29,349 bases of DNA, from IMG/VR virus record IMGVR_UViG_3300017750_000066, positions 1 through 29,349 of that record; one strand, 5' to 3'. The first letter of the stretch is position 1, and the number at the start of each line of letters is the position of its first letter. This DNA comes from a virus. The notes under the pieces are model-generated. The model saw only the letters and a list, made by a program, of their open reading frames with translations. It was not told the origin of the DNA and did not search any database. The translations under genes were made by a program, and so were the position numbers. Positions 1 to 10,300 of this stretch are shown here, in pieces.

Positions 1-780
1 GAAACAGCAGGTTTAACACGAGATCAGGCTACACAGTCAGCGTTAGACACACTAACACAAGAGTTAGGTACAACCGAGACTGCACTTCTAGCTGAGATTG
101 GCACAACTAAAGACGCGTTAACTGCTGATATAACGCAAATAACAGAAAACTTAGGCGGCGACATAGACTCTATTGCTGAAGTGCTTGGTAAACCTGCTCG
201 TGACGTAACCCAAGAAGATGTTGATTTTGTTGCAAATAGTATAGCTTTAGATACAATTTTTACCGAGCAAGAGATAACGCAATACGACGTTAACAACGAT
301 GGTGTTGTAGATAAATCTGACGAAGATTTATTAATAGAAGCGTTAGATACAGATACAGATACAGATATAGAAATTGGACCTACCGGACTGTATGCTGACA
401 TAGACACACAAAACGATCTGATAACAGAATTGCAAACAGAGCTTGAGTTACAAAATGAACAACAACTTGACATGCAACAAGACTTAAACACACAAATAAA
501 CACGCAAACTAACCAAACAAACTTTAATCAGTTTCAAGATATGTTAACAAATGCTGGCGATATAGGTGGGCAACGTGTAGATGTGCTTGCTGGAGATAAA
601 GTAAATCTTGACTACCTGTATGATTTTGAAAGTATTTTTGCTAATCCGCAACAAGAGTCGTTGTTCGGTAGTCCTTATAGTCCTAGACCTACTGCAAATC
701 CTCGTGGTGGTAGGTTTGCACAGGGTGGACAGGTAGAGGATAAAAATGATATGTTGCTAAGAATACTTGGAGAAATGTAA
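1..780 (+). CDS. Acidic virion-region protein, 5'-truncated
   Basis: The frame is open from the first base of the window to the TAA at 778-780, so the true start lies outside and at least 259 residues are visible. The visible N-terminal part is rich in Thr, Glu, Gln and Leu with a heptad-like pattern, suggesting coiled coil. Around 286-321 it encodes a loop DVNNDGVVDKSD, matching the D-x-N-x-D-G spacing of dockerin/EF-hand calcium loops, followed by a (Asp-Thr)n run. The C-terminal part carries IFANPQQESLFGSPYSP, a box I recall from uncharacterised proteins of marine phages, and ends with GGRFAQGGQVEDK, a glycine box related to ones in two downstream genes. Its stop overlaps the next start (TAATG). 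It lies in the late structural operon, so a virion or assembly role is inferred; the exact function is unknown. Confidence 0.8.
   Translation, partial: ETAGLTRDQATQSALDTLTQELGTTETALLAEIGTTKDALTADITQITENLGGDIDSIAEVLGKPARDVTQEDVDFVANSIALDTIFTEQEITQYDVNNDGVVDKSDEDLLIEALDTDTDTDIEIGPTGLYADIDTQNDLITELQTELELQNEQQLDMQQDLNTQINTQTNQTNFNQFQDMLTNAGDIGGQRVDVLAGDKVNLDYLYDFESIFANPQQESLFGSPYSPRPTANPRGGRFAQGGQVEDKNDMLLRILGEM
345..368 (+). repeat. Hexanucleotide tandem repeat (AGATAC)3 AGATAT
   Basis: Four consecutive 6-bp units, the last with one change, lie inside the first gene and encode alternating Asp-Thr. A six-base unit keeps the reading frame when copies are gained or lost, so variation would change the length of the acidic linker and not switch the gene off. 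Confidence 0.7.
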
Positions 781-1421
781 TGGCATCTTGGTTTGACAGT
801 ATTTTAAATCAACTAACTGATGACCCAGTTAAAACAGGAATATCGTTGGGCGGGGCGTATCTGTTAAATCAATCCGGTATTGGCCAAGCACAAATACCTC
901 AAACAGGATATCAAGGTAAAATTCCAGAACTTTCTATGTCTAGGCAAGTAGTGCCTAACACATATGATCCTAATAGAAGGCCGGGTAGTAGTGGACAACG
1001 TTATTTTACTGACCCTCAATATATACCTAAAAGTGCAACGCCTTCTACACCGATGTCTGCCGAAGGTCTTGCTGCGCTAAATGCTGCAAATCCTGCTAAG
1101 GAAGAAGTAAAACCTGTTGTGCCCCCAGTAACAACAATGGCAGCGGGAGGTATTGCAGAATTAAAACAAGGTAAATATCTTGATGGCAAGACTGACGGTA
1201 TGGCTGACAAAGTGCCTGCGTCTATTGACGGCATGCAAGAAGCTCGACTTAGCGACGGTGAGTTTGTTATACCTGCAGATGTTGTAAGTCATCTTGGTAA
1301 TGGTAATTCTGATGCAGGCGCAAAAGTTCTTGAAGATATGATGGCTCGTGTTCGTAAAGAACGAACGGGCAATACTAAACAGGGAAAAGAAATTGACCCT
1401 AAAAAATTCTTACCCGCGTGA
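780..1421 (+). CDS. Conserved marine-phage structural-region protein, 213 aa
   Basis: The ATG overlaps the upstream TAA by one base and is preceded by TTGGAGAAA as ribosome binding site. After a short N-terminal part with Gly-Gly-Ala-Tyr, residues about 55-115 are Pro/Ser/Thr-rich and look like a flexible linker. The C-terminal third has the ordered motifs MAAGGIAELKQGKYLDG, DGMADKVPASIDG and SDGEFVIPADVVSHLGN, then a charged tail ending in DPKKFLPA. I recall this C-terminal module from many marine phage genomes, near tail or neck genes, without an assigned function. No signal peptide or transmembrane helix is evident. The module may be an assembly or virion-targeting domain, because the same glycine box recurs in neighbouring proteins; this is inference. 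Confidence 0.85.
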   Translation: MASWFDSILNQLTDDPVKTGISLGGAYLLNQSGIGQAQIPQTGYQGKIPELSMSRQVVPNTYDPNRRPGSSGQRYFTDPQYIPKSATPSTPMSAEGLAALNAANPAKEEVKPVVPPVTTMAAGGIAELKQGKYLDGKTDGMADKVPASIDGMQEARLSDGEFVIPADVVSHLGNGNSDAGAKVLEDMMARVRKERTGNTKQGKEIDPKKFLPA

Positions 1422-1429
1422 GGTGAATT

Positions 1430-2323
1430 ATGGCTGAACAAGATACTACTTCTGGTGTGACTGCTGGCAATTCGGGCATGCCCTCAAGTTATACGGGTAC
1501 TGAATCCTCACTGTCTAATTGGGCAGGAGATTATGTTACCAATATGCTCGGCAAGGGTCGAGCGTTGGCGGAAGAAGGATATAACGCGTATACAGGACCA
1601 CTAACCGCAGGCACTTCTGAATTACAAGATGAGGCTTTTAGCGGTATTGCGGGACTTAATTTGCCTACAGATCAAATGGGTGCAACAGGGTACACACCCC
1701 AAGCGTTTACAGGTGACGCTGTATCGCAGTACATGAACCCCTACCTCATGCAATCGTTGCAGCCACAGATTGACGAAGCGCGTAGGCAGTCTGAGATCGA
1801 CCGTATTTCTAACGCAGGGCGTATGACCCGTGCAGGGGCATTTGGTGGATCACGACAAGCGGTACTAGACGCACAAAACCAAGAGGCTATGCAACGAAAC
1901 ATTGCTGGAATTACAGGTCAGGGATACGCAGATGCGTATAGAAGTGCCGTAGATCAGTTTAATGTTGAGCAAGATCGCGGCATGACTGCACAAGACAGGA
2001 TAAATGAGTATGGGTTTACTGGGTTAGGTGCATTAACAGACGCAGGGCAGTTACAAAGAGATGTAACATCTGAGGGTATTGCGGCAGATAGAGCACAGTT
2101 TGAAGAAGAACGTGATTATCCGTTTAAACAAGTACAGTACATGCAGTCTTTGCTACAAGGACTGCCTATCGAAGCGCAGTCGTATAGTTACGCACAGCCT
2201 AGTGCGTTGTCAGAACTTGCTAGTACATCTGGTGGTCTTAGCGCGTTGTATGATAAACTATTTCCAAACACGAGTAAAACTGCTCCAACAACATCCCTTC
2301 GCCCTGTGCTACGTCCAACATAA
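1430..2323 (+). CDS. Conserved phage structural-region protein, 297 aa
   Basis: The ATG at 1430 follows GAGGTGA at good spacing. The central part (about residues 95-180) contains YMNPYLMQSLQPQID, then EARRQSEIDRISNAGRM, then RAGAFGGSRQAVLD and IAGITGQGYADAYRSA. It is a Gln/Ala/Arg-rich, largely helical stretch that I recognise from uncharacterised marine phage proteins encoded next to the giant internal protein. The N-terminus is Gly/Ser/Thr-rich and the C-terminus Ser/Pro/Thr-rich, both probably disordered. There is no catalytic motif and no membrane segment. Its position in the late operon, 8 nt after the previous gene, supports a virion or head-tail connecting role, which remains inference. 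Confidence 0.83.
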   Translation: MAEQDTTSGVTAGNSGMPSSYTGTESSLSNWAGDYVTNMLGKGRALAEEGYNAYTGPLTAGTSELQDEAFSGIAGLNLPTDQMGATGYTPQAFTGDAVSQYMNPYLMQSLQPQIDEARRQSEIDRISNAGRMTRAGAFGGSRQAVLDAQNQEAMQRNIAGITGQGYADAYRSAVDQFNVEQDRGMTAQDRINEYGFTGLGALTDAGQLQRDVTSEGIAADRAQFEEERDYPFKQVQYMQSLLQGLPIEAQSYSYAQPSALSELASTSGGLSALYDKLFPNTSKTAPTTSLRPVLRPT

Positions 2324-2334
2324 GGAAAAAATAA

Positions 2335-4302
2335 ATGGCTATTGATCCTAGAGGTGGACTTAGTTCTTTAGTTTCTAGTGAAGCTGAGAATATGTATGGC
2401 ATGCCGCAGCCAGCGCTAGAGCAACGTGCTAAGGTTGCTGGCGCTACTATGGATGCTATTGTTGCTCGTAAAGCTTTGGAGATGAAAAGACAGGCCAAGG
2501 CCGCGTTGGATGCAGAGACACAGCCTAACCCTGACACTATTGTTGCGCAAAACGAAAAAGCTTTGATGGACAGTATTCAGCAAGAAACCTCGGGCACACT
2601 GGCAGATTTAACAAAGCGTACGCAAGGTACAATGGCACAGAAACAGCGTGTGCAGGGTCAAAATATGCAACGCGCTGCAGCAGGTACGCCACGGCCACCA
2701 CAACAACCACAGCGCCGTCTTATGCCCCCACAGGCTCAAGGATTAGCTGGCGCACGTATGGCACAGGCTGCACAAACAGGTGGCCCTAAAATGATGGCGC
2801 AAGGCGGTATTGTTGGTTTTGCTGAAGGTAGAAAAGTAGGTTCTCGTGTTAGGGAGCGTGTTAAAGAATTAGGTATAGATTTAGCGACCTTTGATGCGTT
2901 ACCAGAAGAACAGAAACTTGCTATTGTAAAACAAATAGATGACCAAAGCAAAGCGGCAGCAGCAGGGCAATCACTTGGGTATGCTCCTGCACAAATAACA
3001 GATAAGCTATACCGCAATCCTATGGCAGCAATAGGTAATTTAGGTATAGCCGCAGCAGAATCACGCGTAGGACGTGCTATAGGGTTGGGAGATGCTACAG
3101 ACCCTATGACCCCATTTGAATACAACCCGAATGTCAAAAAAATAGATGCTGCGGTAGAAAAAAACTTTATACCTGAAGGTACAAGTATTAGAAATCTACT
3201 TCCTGTTGGTTCAGATACAGGAACACCGTTAGAAATGCCTTCTGATGGCCCTGCAAGTTTAATACCCCCTAGTCCTGATGGCACTCCTGTTACCCCTCCA
3301 CCTCCAACACCTACTCCCGCACCTGAAATAGAAAGGCCCGCAGAAGTACCCGTTGAAGATCAAGGGCTTGGTAGCTTAGAGGATACACCACAAACTGCAG
3401 GTACTGTCGGACTACCCGATCTTACTACCGAAAATAGAACAAACGTAGATGAAGCAGTGCAAGCAGGTTTTGCACAAGCAGATGCAAATTCTAATCGTGC
3501 TAGTAACATTGCCAGTATGGAAGAACGTCTTGCTGCGTTAGATAAGTACGACGCAGAAACTTATCGTACTCCCGAAGAACAAGCTAGCAGAGAGATTCAA
3601 TCGTTCTTGGTAGGTATGGGTGGTACAGGTTCACTAGGTGCGGCTATGCGCGGCGGGATGGCCGCTATGGGCAACGAAGAACGTATATCTAGGGCTAATG
3701 GGCGAAAACGTTTAATAGACAAATTTGAAAAACAAAAAGAAATTGTTGGCGAAGACCGGCAGTTTGCACAAATGGGTATACAACTGGGTACGCAACTTGC
3801 TGCTGACGCTGCTGCAAACGAACGTACCATTCGTGACGCCGCTGTAAAATTAACTACAGCACAAATGACAGCCGCCACTGCAGATGCAAATCGTATTACA
3901 GATCGCGAAAAAACTTTGTTGGACGCGGCAGATAAAAAAGCACAACGTGAGATAGACAGGGCAAAAAACAAAAGTTACGACAATCGAACTAGACTTACCG
4001 CTGCTATTAAAGTTGCAGGTGAGGTTGCTGCCACACGAGATTCCATACGTGCAACTGAAATAGAAAATAACACAGAATTAAAAATGCTTGAAATGCAAAT
4101 GATGGAAGCCAATGAAAATGAAGACACTCAACGTATGCAAGAAATACAACGAGAAATGACTGCAATACGACGAACTATTGATGTAACTGTAGAGTCTGCC
4201 ATTAACGCTGCAAATCTTACAGAAAAAGAATCTACCGCAAATGCAGTTATAGAAGACTTAATGGACGATGTATCTATAACTAGCACCACTGTAACACCTT
4301 AA
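2335..4302 (+). CDS. Large helical virion-region protein, 655 aa
   Basis: The start is preceded by AAGGAAAAAATAA, a plausible but spaced ribosome binding site. Residues about 1-120 are Ala/Gln-rich and helical. Around residue 150-170 lies the glycine box MMAQGGIVGFAEGRKV. A Pro/Thr-rich linker (about 300-345) separates this from a C-terminal half that starts with REIQSFLVGMGGTGSLG and continues as a long Ala/Glu/Arg-rich, heptad-like stretch (about 440-640), probably coiled coil. Members of this kind occur in marine phages immediately upstream of giant internal virion proteins; I know of no assigned biochemical role. An internal-core or ejected protein is a reasonable inference. No enzyme motif was seen. 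Confidence 0.85.
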   Translation: MAIDPRGGLSSLVSSEAENMYGMPQPALEQRAKVAGATMDAIVARKALEMKRQAKAALDAETQPNPDTIVAQNEKALMDSIQQETSGTLADLTKRTQGTMAQKQRVQGQNMQRAAAGTPRPPQQPQRRLMPPQAQGLAGARMAQAAQTGGPKMMAQGGIVGFAEGRKVGSRVRERVKELGIDLATFDALPEEQKLAIVKQIDDQSKAAAAGQSLGYAPAQITDKLYRNPMAAIGNLGIAAAESRVGRAIGLGDATDPMTPFEYNPNVKKIDAAVEKNFIPEGTSIRNLLPVGSDTGTPLEMPSDGPASLIPPSPDGTPVTPPPPTPTPAPEIERPAEVPVEDQGLGSLEDTPQTAGTVGLPDLTTENRTNVDEAVQAGFAQADANSNRASNIASMEERLAALDKYDAETYRTPEEQASREIQSFLVGMGGTGSLGAAMRGGMAAMGNEERISRANGRKRLIDKFEKQKEIVGEDRQFAQMGIQLGTQLAADAAANERTIRDAAVKLTTAQMTAATADANRITDREKTLLDAADKKAQREIDRAKNKSYDNRTRLTAAIKVAGEVAATRDSIRATEIENNTELKMLEMQMMEANENEDTQRMQEIQREMTAIRRTIDVTVESAINAANLTEKESTANAVIEDLMDDVSITSTTVTP

Positions 4303-4320
4303 TTTGCGAAAGTTTATTAT

Positions 4321-7300
4321 ATGGCTACGTATGCACTTGATCTATCTGATGGTTCGCAAGTTAGTGTAGACGCTCCTATAGGTGCTACAAATGCAGAACT
4401 ATTAAAATTAGCAAAACAACAACGTCGTGAAGCGCGAAAAACTGCGGCTAACGAACGTAGAGATGCCCGTGCTGACGATCTTTACGGTGAAATGGAAAAC
4501 ATACCCCGACAAGCAATTTCGCAAGATGACGGTTTGTTTACAGATTTAGCCAAAGGTTTTAGTGAAGGGTTTGTAGGCACAGGAGAAATGGCTGCGTTAG
4601 GTGCAGCTACATTGTTAGACGAAGAAACTGAAGTTGCTGCTCGTGACAAAATACAAGGTATTGCAGACGCAATAAAACCCAGCGGGGGCGACACTGATGA
4701 TCTATCGTATAAGATTGGCCAGACGTTTGGTTCTATTGCAGGATTTGCTGCACCGATTGCTGGTGTGGCTGCAGGTATAGCTGCGCTACCCGTTGCTGCC
4801 CCCGCTGCCGCTATAGCTACAGGCGCAGGCGCGTTACTTGGTGTAGGTACAGCCGCTGGTGAAGCTAGTGAACGTGCTCGTGTTGCAGGCGCTACAGAGG
4901 AACAACGTAATCGTGCTATACGGCAAGCTGCGCCGTTTGGTTTGTTAGAGGTTGCACCTCTTGGCAGGTTTATGAAATCTGTAGACATCCCTGTAATTAA
5001 CAAACTTATAGACGATCTTGGTCCTGAGACTGTTGAAACTATTGGACAACGTATTCAAAACGCAGCAATAACAGGCGGTGCAGAAGGCGCACAAGAAGCA
5101 ACTGCAGAGATTGTACAGAACCTTGCCGAGCGTGGATACAACCCAGAACGTGCTATACTCGAAGGAACAGGTGAGTCTGCCGCGTTAGGCGGTGGGGCTG
5201 GTGCTACTATTCAATTCCTTGTTGATGCGTTTACAAACAGTCGCAAAACTGGACCTGCTACAGACGCGCCTACAACAGAACCTGTACAGCTTGAAATGGA
5301 TTTGCAAGGTGGTAGCGGTGCTGCTCCACGGCCCGGACTTCGCACTAATTTTGAAGGCGAACAAGGTGAGTTATTTGGAGACGAGGTTGATTTAGGTCAG
5401 GCACCTCAACGTGAAGGCGCTGCTTCCGAACCTGACCCTCGGCAAAAAGAATTTGATTTTGGAGAAGATGACCAAGTTGATGACGAGCCTGATCTTGTAG
5501 ATCGTATGCAACAAAAGTTGCTTACAGGGCCGGATGATCTTGGACTAAGAAATGAAGCTGCAACGGGTGTACCTACTACACGAGATCAACGGACGGCCCG
5601 TACTTCCGAAGGAATAGCCAGCCTAACAGCAGCAAATAAAAAGAAAATTGCAGTAGTAGAACAGGCTAAGGCTGAATTACAAAACGATGGTATGATAACG
5701 CCTAAAACGCGTAAAGAAATAGAAACTAACCTTACACCAAAAGAAGCTGAAGATGCCTTAAAAAATACACGGTACGAACCTGCATTAGGATTAACAGGTG
5801 TAGGCGCACGAGATAACCGTGCATTTGGCGACGTGCAACGCGACCTTGTACCCCCAAAAGAAATACAAGATAGACAGCGTTTTGACGAAGTTGTTGCAAG
5901 TCAAAAACGTGATAGTCTTTCCCCTGACGCAGAAAGATCAGGTCGAACAGCCAGTATAGCTGTGGAAGAACAAGCCGCGCAAGCTAAGGCGCGCGAACGT
6001 CAAGGATTGGCCGCTGCAGAGCGTGGCGATGTAGAAGCTTTTGAGCAACCGGATTTGTTTGCAATGGAACGCGAACAAGACGAACGCAAGTACGGCAAAC
6101 CTACGCCTCAACCTGAAGCTGTGCCTGAAATGTTAGGACCAATAGACTCTGGTAGAGCAGCCAATCCTGAGACTGACTTAGTTGACCGTATTGCTGCGCT
6201 TGAAGCACAAGAGGCTAGTGCAAACGTACGTAAAGCTACAAGACGAGAACAAGAAAACCAAGAAGCCATAGATGTAGACACCGAACTAGGCTTGCGTGAC
6301 ATGCAAGCAAAGGTGACTGAACCTGCACGAAGAACCGCAGATCGTGAGAGGCCAGAACAATTATCGTTTCGAGGAGATTTACGGCAGGGCGTTCGTGAAC
6401 CTCAACTTAACCCTAATGTTGAGCCTGTAGATTTTGCTTCAAATTTAAGTGAACTTTCTAATTTAGGAGAGGGACAACAAAATGCAGACGCTCAACCAAC
6501 TGACGCGGGAGCAAGTGGAGTTAGCGATGCAGGTGTTAGACCAAAGCGTAAGAGTAGACGGGGAGCCAAAGCCCCTGCAGATACCGGCAGAGTTAAACCA
6601 CCTGACAGCGCAGGAGTGGGACAAGCTAGCGGAAGGGCTGGCAAGCCTAGTCGTAGAGCAAGGAAAAGCGACGATACATTAAAGACAGATGCTGCGTCTA
6701 AACCTACGATTAAAAAAGTTGTACCTACATTTCCTGAAAAAACCACGCTTAGAAAATATCGCAAAGATTTAGGGACTACAAGTAGACAAGGCCCTAAACC
6801 AATAACGCCCAGTGGTCCTGCGGGGTCTAGTAAAGTAGGTGTGCGTAAACCTAAACAAAAACAAACTAATACGCGCAAAGAGTTATTAGTTCGTTACGAC
6901 GGAACTGCAGATAAAACTGCTAATGTAGTTTCTGATGACGTGTTAACAGATAACGATGATCGTGTTGTGTTAAATCTTTTAGAGCAAGGCGCAACAACCA
7001 GAGACAAACTAGGCACCGCTGCTATTCGTTATTTGTCTAAATATCCGCGTCCCGAAGAAGGTTTGTATACTGCTATACATGATATGGCAGCGCAAACTCC
7101 AGAATTTAGACAAACAAAAGATATGTCTGCCGAACAGATAGAGTTGTTTAAACAGACAGGTATGGTTCCCGCTGCTCGTACTGTTTACTGGGGCATGAAT
7201 AATTTAAGTCCAAAAACACAAAAATGGATGGAAAAAACAAAAGCCGAGATATACGCACAACTAGATGCAGCTTCTGGCTTAAACTATACTAAACCCCCGA

Positions 7301-10300
7301 CAGAATCTAAAGCTGACGTTGATCGCCGTGCAGCTAAGGCTGCAGAAACGGTAGAAGCAATACGAGCCGAAACACGAAAAGACAACGACCTTGTAAAAGC
7401 GTTTGGAAAAATTTCTATACCGCCTGAAGTATTTAAATTCTTACAAGGATCAACAGACACTTATAAAGTAAAACGTATTATTGGCAAAACTGATTTTGAG
7501 TCGTATTTAGCAAGTGTAAAGAATACTATTAACCCAGAAACAAACGAAGTGTATACAGACAAAGAATGGCGTTCGTTAACCGTTTTTGGTAAAGGCGGTA
7601 AAAGCAAAAAAGCTAAAGCTGCAGCTGCAAAAGCAGATGCTTGGTTGTTACAGCAATACGCTGACTATGAATATTTAGAAAAGTTAAGATTTGCACTTGT
7701 AGCAGATGCTGTTGTTAACACAGGTATGCCATTACATCCTGTGGCTGTAAAAGCTATACAACAAGGAGATTTAGCAGGTGCATTAAATGCGTTAGGTGTT
7801 AGCTCTGCCAATCCGTTAGTGCAACGTTTAGCTACTAAATTAGGCGAAAATATTGGTGCTACTAAACTAACGACAGCTGCAAATTTAAAAACTCCTGATG
7901 GGGTCCCTGTTGCTGGCTATTTTGATCCTAAAACCAACACCATTACGCTAGATAAAACGTCTGGTATCAACGCGCACACCTTGTTGCATGAGATGGTACA
8001 CGCAGTCACGTCTGCTACACTAGCAAACAAGTCACACCCACTTACAAAACAACTGACTAAGATATTTGAAGATTCAAAAGAGCTGTTAGCAGGCGAATAC
8101 GGCGTAACTAACTTAGACGAGTTTGTTGCTGAAGCCATGTCTAACCCTGACTTCCAGACACAATTAAAAACATCTACGATAAACGGGCGGCACCCGTTCT
8201 ACCAAATGGCTCGGTCCGTTGCTAACTTTATTAGGACACTGATAGGACGCCCTACGGTGCCGGAACAGTCTACGTTTGATGCTGTTGACACCTTAGTACA
8301 ATCGCTAATCTCTCCCACTCTTGAGGGGCGTAATGCCAGCAAGATGTATATGATGTCTAAAACTGTCGCGGGAGCGAAGACTATTATAAACAACCTCGCT
8401 GACAAGACTATTGAGGCTGACAACAAATACATTGACGCCACCCGTGACTTAATAGGTGACGTACCCAGAAATGCACGTAAAGTGTTTTTAAAATTTATGC
8501 CTGTAAACGTGTTAGGTAAACTGGCCCGATCTAAGATTGCGGAAGCCCCTGTTCTCAATAACATTGTAAACAGTATGAGTAACGCCCTGCGTGAAGCCAA
8601 CGATAAGTTACGCCCTCTGGTTGAAGACATCCGAGAATTAAAGAAAAGTAAAACCCCTAAAGACATACAAGACTACGCCACACTGTCGTACCTTATACCT
8701 AACGCGTCATTCTACAGGATTGACCCCCGTGAGCCTAATTTCAAAAAAGCATACAGTATTAAGAAAGACCCAAAGACGCGGCTAGACGCAGTAGAAGCCA
8801 AAAAGATACACGACGAATTACGTAAACAGTTTACTAGCATGTCCCCAAAGGCACAGAAGCTGTACCGCACGATCACCAATATGTTTGAATCTCGTCTTCT
8901 GGATTCTCAATCGGCTATAGATGAAGCCATTGCTGCAAGCATCCCTGACGAAGAAGGGCGCAAGTCTGCAAGCAAGAAGTTAGCAGAGTTACTAGAAGCA
9001 GAACGGGGGCAGATACGTCCGTTTGCACCCCTAACACGTTCGGGTAACTACCGTCTTGAGTTTATGACCATAGACCCCGTATCAGGCAAACCTGAGTACT
9101 ATATAGAATACTTCGATGGGGTTACAGCGCGAGAACGTGCAAAGAAAAACTTGGCTGAATATAACGCAAAGGTCCGTGCAAAACTACCTAACACCCCCGA
9201 AGGTAACGCGTTTCGTGAATACATAAATCAACCTGTCATCGAAGGCGTACGAGGCGCAAACTTTAATTTCAATAAAGCGCCCAACACTTCGTTCGTGTAC
9301 GCACTACTGCAACAACTACAGGCGGCGGGAATTAAACCCGAGACTTACGACGGCGTTGTAGAATTAGTGTTGGATTCAATGCCCGAACGTTCGTTTATGC
9401 AGTCGTTCCGTAAACGTGGCGACAAACGTGGTTTCCAAGGCGACACAACCCCTACAGGCATGGCACAGACTGCATTTGACCTGTTAGACACCGTGCAAAC
9501 CAAAGGGCGCGACTACAACCGCCAAATCATACAGATGCAGTATGGGTCTAAAATTCAAAAGTGGAAGGTCGGAGTTAACGATAAATACAAAACTGAGAAG
9601 CTTGACGAAACAACTGCCGACTACAAGACGACTTTAATTGATATTGCCGACTTTGCACAAAGTCCTAACGTAGCACGGTGGTCTCAAAACCTTACATCTT
9701 TTGGGTACGCGTGGACTATGGGCTTCAACCTGTCTTCTGCTGCTACTGCTATATTTGACGTGCCCATGTCTGGCGCACCAAGATTGATGGGTAAATACGG
9801 GGATGCAAAAGCAATCAAAGCCTTGGGTAGCGCGGCAGCGTTACTTAAAAATAGCCCCAAAGAAAAACTTATAGACGCGTACAGCGACAAGGTTGACGCT
9901 GATGGCAAGGTTATACTTGAAAAACGCAAAATCAAAGGCGGTATGGCTGGGTTCTCTATAGTGAACTACGACTTTGACGCCATACGCAATATGTCTGACG
10001 CTGAATTAAAGAAAGAAGGCATGACAAAAGCACAACAGAAAAAACTGTTGGACTTAGAAATGTTAGCCGAAGTTGGCAGCGAAAACGCGCAGTTTAGCCA
10101 ATCGCTAAACCAAGAACACATGGATGTAACGCGCGGAAAAGACCGCCTTGAGATGTTGAACGCTTACACCAGCTTTCTGTTTCACCATTCGGAGCGTTAC
10201 AGCCGTGAAGTTCTTATGGCGTCCACGTATGAGTTGGAACTAGATCGCTTACGTAACAACCCTAAACCTGCAGAGCGTAATATGTCAGACAGTGAGAAGC

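Noticed and set aside
1471-1483. TTCGGGCATGCCC, similar to half of the palindrome
   Set aside because: It is inside a coding region of the virion block, lacks the full arms and is probably chance.
6482-6682. 66-aa + strand frame inside the giant gene
   Set aside because: It is an alternative frame in a low-complexity region, without independent support.
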